A stretch of 64,000 nucleotides of DNA from RPQJ01 sp046347155 (lineage in GTDB: Bacteria > Pseudomonadota > Gammaproteobacteria > Steroidobacterales > Steroidobacteraceae). Under the pieces are notes generated by a model. That model was not told the DNA's origin and made no database searches. It saw nothing but the letters and a program-made list of their open reading frames with translations. Shown one piece after another: positions 61,859 to 64,000 of this stretch (positions are counted from its first letter, which is position 1; every line of letters begins with the position of its first letter). A program made the position numbers and the translations under genes. The DNA lies in assembly GCA_046347155.1 (NCBI GenBank), contig JAXMGT010000002.1, forward strand, positions 558,001-622,000. The letters are read 5' to 3'.

Positions 61859-64000
61859 GTGATCCCGGCGCAGGCTGCATCGCGCGTCGTTACGTCGTGA
61901 CCGGTCGGGTGCAGGGCGTCGGATTCCGGCCGTTCGTGTTCCGGCTCGCGCATCGGCACCGCATCGCCGGGCACGTGCGCAACCTGCGCGGGGACGTCGA
62001 GGTGGTCGCCTGCGGCGACCCGGCCGACGTCGCGGCGTTCGAGCGCGACGTCGTGGAATGCGCGCCGCCGCTCGCCCGGCCGGCGATCCGCGTGGCGGAG
62101 GATTGCAGGCCCCCGGCCGCAGGGACGTTCGTGATCGCGGCCTCGTCGGCCGCGGACGCGCCGGCGGTCTCGGTGCCGCCGGACTTCTACGCGTGCGACG
62201 ACTGCGTGCGCGAACTCGCCGACCCGTCGGACCGTCGCCATGCCTACCCGTTCATCAACTGCACGCAGTGCGGCCCGCGATACACGCTGATCGCGGCACT
62301 CCCCTACGACCGGCCGAACACCGCGATGGCCGCGTTCCCGCTCTGCGCCGACTGTCGCCGGGAGTACGAGGATCCGCACGACCGGCGGTTCCATGCCGAG
62401 CCGGTCGCCTGTCCGGTCTGCGGGCCGCACCTGTGGTTCGCGCGTCCCGGCGCGGAGCCCGTCCGGGGTGACGCGGCGGCGATCGACGCCGCGGTGGGCG
62501 AACTGCGCGCCGGTCGCGTCGTGGCCGTGCGCGGCATCGGCGGCTACCACCTGGTCTGCGACGCGCGCGATGCCGGCGCGGTCGCGCGCCTGCGGGAGCG
62601 CAAGCGCCGTCCCCACAAGCCGCTCGCGGTGATGTACCCGGTCGCCGGTGCCGACGGCCTCGACGCGCTGCGCGGGGACCTCGCGCCGGACGCGATCGAG
62701 GCCTCGTCGATCGTGTCACCCGCGCGCCCGATCGTGCTGGCGCGGCGCCGCGAGGCGGCTCGACTCGCCGAGGGCGTGGCGCCCGGGCTCACCGAGGTCG
62801 GGGCATTCCTGCCCTACAGCCCCCTGCACCACCTGCTGCTCGCCGCGTTCGGCGGGCCGGTGGTGGCGACGTCGGGCAACGTGAGCGGCGAGCCGGTGCT
62901 CACCGATCCCGTCGAGTGCGAGGCGAGGCTCGCGTCGGTGGCCGACGCGTTCCTGCACCACGACCGCCCCATCCTGCGGCCGGCCGACGACCCGGTCGTG
63001 CGCGTCGCACACGGGCGCGCCCGGCCGATCCGTCTCGGCCGGGGGCTCGCACCGCTCGAACTCGAGCTGCCGGGGGAACTGCCCGAGCCGGTGCTCGCCG
63101 TGGGTGGTCACCTGAAGCTCACCGTCGCGATCGGCTGGGGTCGGCGCGTGGTCGTGTCGCCGCACGTCGGCGACATGGGCACGCCTCGCAGCGAACAGGT
63201 GTTCGCGCAGGTGGCCGCGGACCTCGAGCGGCTGTACGACGTCCGCGCCGCGCGGATCGCCTGCGACGCGCACCCCGGCTACACGACGACCCGCTGGGCA
63301 CTCGCGGACGGCCGACCGGTCACGCGCGTGCTGCACCACCATGCCCATGCCTCGGCGCTCGTCACCGAGCACGCGCTGCGGGGCGAGGCCCTCGTGTTCG
63401 CCTGGGACGGCGTCGGCTACGGGGCGGACGGCACGCTGTGGGGCGGGGAGACGTTCGAGGGCCAGCCCGGTGCGTGGCGGCGCGTCGCGAGCCTCCGGCC
63501 GTTCCGGCTGCCGGGCGGCGACGCGGCGGGGCGCGCGCCGTGGCGCAGCGCCGCCGCACTCGCCTGGGAGACCGGTGTCGACTGCCCGGTGCCGGTGCCC
63601 GACCCGATCGTGCGCGAGGCCTGGGCGCGCGGCGTGAATGCGCCGGTGTCGAGCGCCGCGGGCCGCGTGTTCGACGCGATGTCGGCCATCGTGCTCGGGC
63701 TCGGGGAGACGAGTTTCGAGGGGCAGGGCCCGATGTGGCTCGAGGCACGGGCCTCGGGTGTCGGCGAGTTCCCGGTCCTGCCGGTCGAGCCGGACGCCGG
63801 CGGCCTCCGGCGCATCGACTGGGCACCACTCGTCGCCTGGTGCTCGGATGCGGGGCGCAGCGTCGAGTCGCGGGCGACCGCAGTGCACCTCGCGCTCGCC
63901 GATGCGATCGTGCGCGTCGCACACGATGCACGTGTCCGGTCGGGCGTCGCCTGCGTCGGGCTCACCGGCGGTGTGTTCCAGAACCGGCGGCTCGCGGCAC
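61855..64000 (+). CDS. hypF: carbamoyltransferase HypF (3' end beyond window)
   Basis: The first 715 codons of HypF, open to the window edge. Domains in order are acylphosphatase (GRVQGVGFRPFVFRLAHRHR), two zinc fingers (CDDCVREL and CTQCGPRY; CADCRREY and CPVCGPH), a YrdC-like part and the start of the Kae1-like part (DGVGYGADGTLWGGETFEG). It makes the thiocarboxamide on HypE that becomes the cyanide ligands. The GTG start overlaps the hypD stop. hypE and the hydrogenase subunits are not in the window. Confidence 0.95.
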   Translation, partial: MSDPGAGCIARRYVVTGRVQGVGFRPFVFRLAHRHRIAGHVRNLRGDVEVVACGDPADVAAFERDVVECAPPLARPAIRVAEDCRPPAAGTFVIAASSAADAPAVSVPPDFYACDDCVRELADPSDRRHAYPFINCTQCGPRYTLIAALPYDRPNTAMAAFPLCADCRREYEDPHDRRFHAEPVACPVCGPHLWFARPGAEPVRGDAAAIDAAVGELRAGRVVAVRGIGGYHLVCDARDAGAVARLRERKRRPHKPLAVMYPVAGADGLDALRGDLAPDAIEASSIVSPARPIVLARRREAARLAEGVAPGLTEVGAFLPYSPLHHLLLAAFGGPVVATSGNVSGEPVLTDPVECEARLASVADAFLHHDRPILRPADDPVVRVAHGRARPIRLGRGLAPLELELPGELPEPVLAVGGHLKLTVAIGWGRRVVVSPHVGDMGTPRSEQVFAQVAADLERLYDVRAARIACDAHPGYTTTRWALADGRPVTRVLHHHAHASALVTEHALRGEALVFAWDGVGYGADGTLWGGETFEGQPGAWRRVASLRPFRLPGGDAAGRAPWRSAAALAWETGVDCPVPVPDPIVREAWARGVNAPVSSAAGRVFDAMSAIVLGLGETSFEGQGPMWLEARASGVGEFPVLPVEPDAGGLRRIDWAPLVAWCSDAGRSVESRATAVHLALADAIVRVAHDARVRSGVACVGLTGGVFQNRRLAA

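Overview
The window is a 64 kb piece of a GC-rich bacterial chromosome, almost certainly from a gammaproteobacterium. The evidence is the gene set and order: tonB-gshB-pilGHIJ-chpA-chpC, rsmE-bioA, ampD-ampE, a fused chorismate mutase/prephenate dehydrogenase tyrA, rppH, erpA, and an rRNA operon with tRNA-Ile and tRNA-Ala in its spacer. I could not place it more finely by eye.

Layout. 1-11 kb: the 5' part of a TonB gene and gshB on the minus strand, then the Chp chemosensory operon for type IV pili (pilG, pilH, pilI, pilJ, chpA, chpC; no pilK or chpB). 11-31.5 kb: housekeeping genes in short operons, many joined by 4-base stop/start overlaps: rsmE-bioA, ampD-ampE-btuF, PduO-type cobalamin adenosyltransferase plus an unknown membrane protein, an IMPase-family phosphatase, mscS, an NmrA-like reductase, a BtuD-like ATPase, pdxH, tyrA-GGDEF, a BtuC-like permease, rppH-DUF6776, erpA-ppx, an M23 endopeptidase, tyrS and a PaiB-like protein. 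31.5-37.1 kb: a complete rRNA operon (16S, tRNA-Ile, tRNA-Ala, 23S, 5S) with tandem promoters, boxA elements, processing stems and a strong terminator. 37.2-39.7 kb: a clcA chloride-channel gene split by an IS3-family element.

39.7-46.2 kb: a DUF1810 gene, an unknown small gene, then two ABC-F ATPases (YbiT and Uup types) flanking a DeaD-type RNA helicase. 46.3-50 kb: two large membrane multiheme cytochromes. One has 11 CXXCH motifs fused to a b-type membrane domain. The other is NapC/NirT-like and resembles Geobacter ImcH. Together they look like quinol-to-periplasm electron-transfer modules. 50-52.4 kb: feoA-feoB plus a small Cys-rich membrane protein, behind a Fur-like site. 52.4-59.1 kb: ctlX, a lipocalin-like gene, an AhpD-like gene, plsY-birA-coaX, a small cytochrome c, a SPOR protein, tRNA-Thr, and a bactofilin with a zinc-ribbon protein and a DUF6116 protein. 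59.2 kb to the end: hypC-hypA-hypB-hypD-hypF for [NiFe]-hydrogenase maturation, with hypF cut by the window edge.

The metabolic picture is of a respiratory bacterium with surface motility or chemosensing by type IV pili, cobalamin salvage, ferrous iron uptake, a [NiFe] hydrogenase encoded elsewhere, and probably an electron-export route through multiheme cytochromes. The points most worth a second look are the paired cytochromes, the exactly reversible-looking IS insertion in the ClC filter, the degenerate GGDEF protein translationally coupled to tyrA, and the long C tracts in the ybiT leader.
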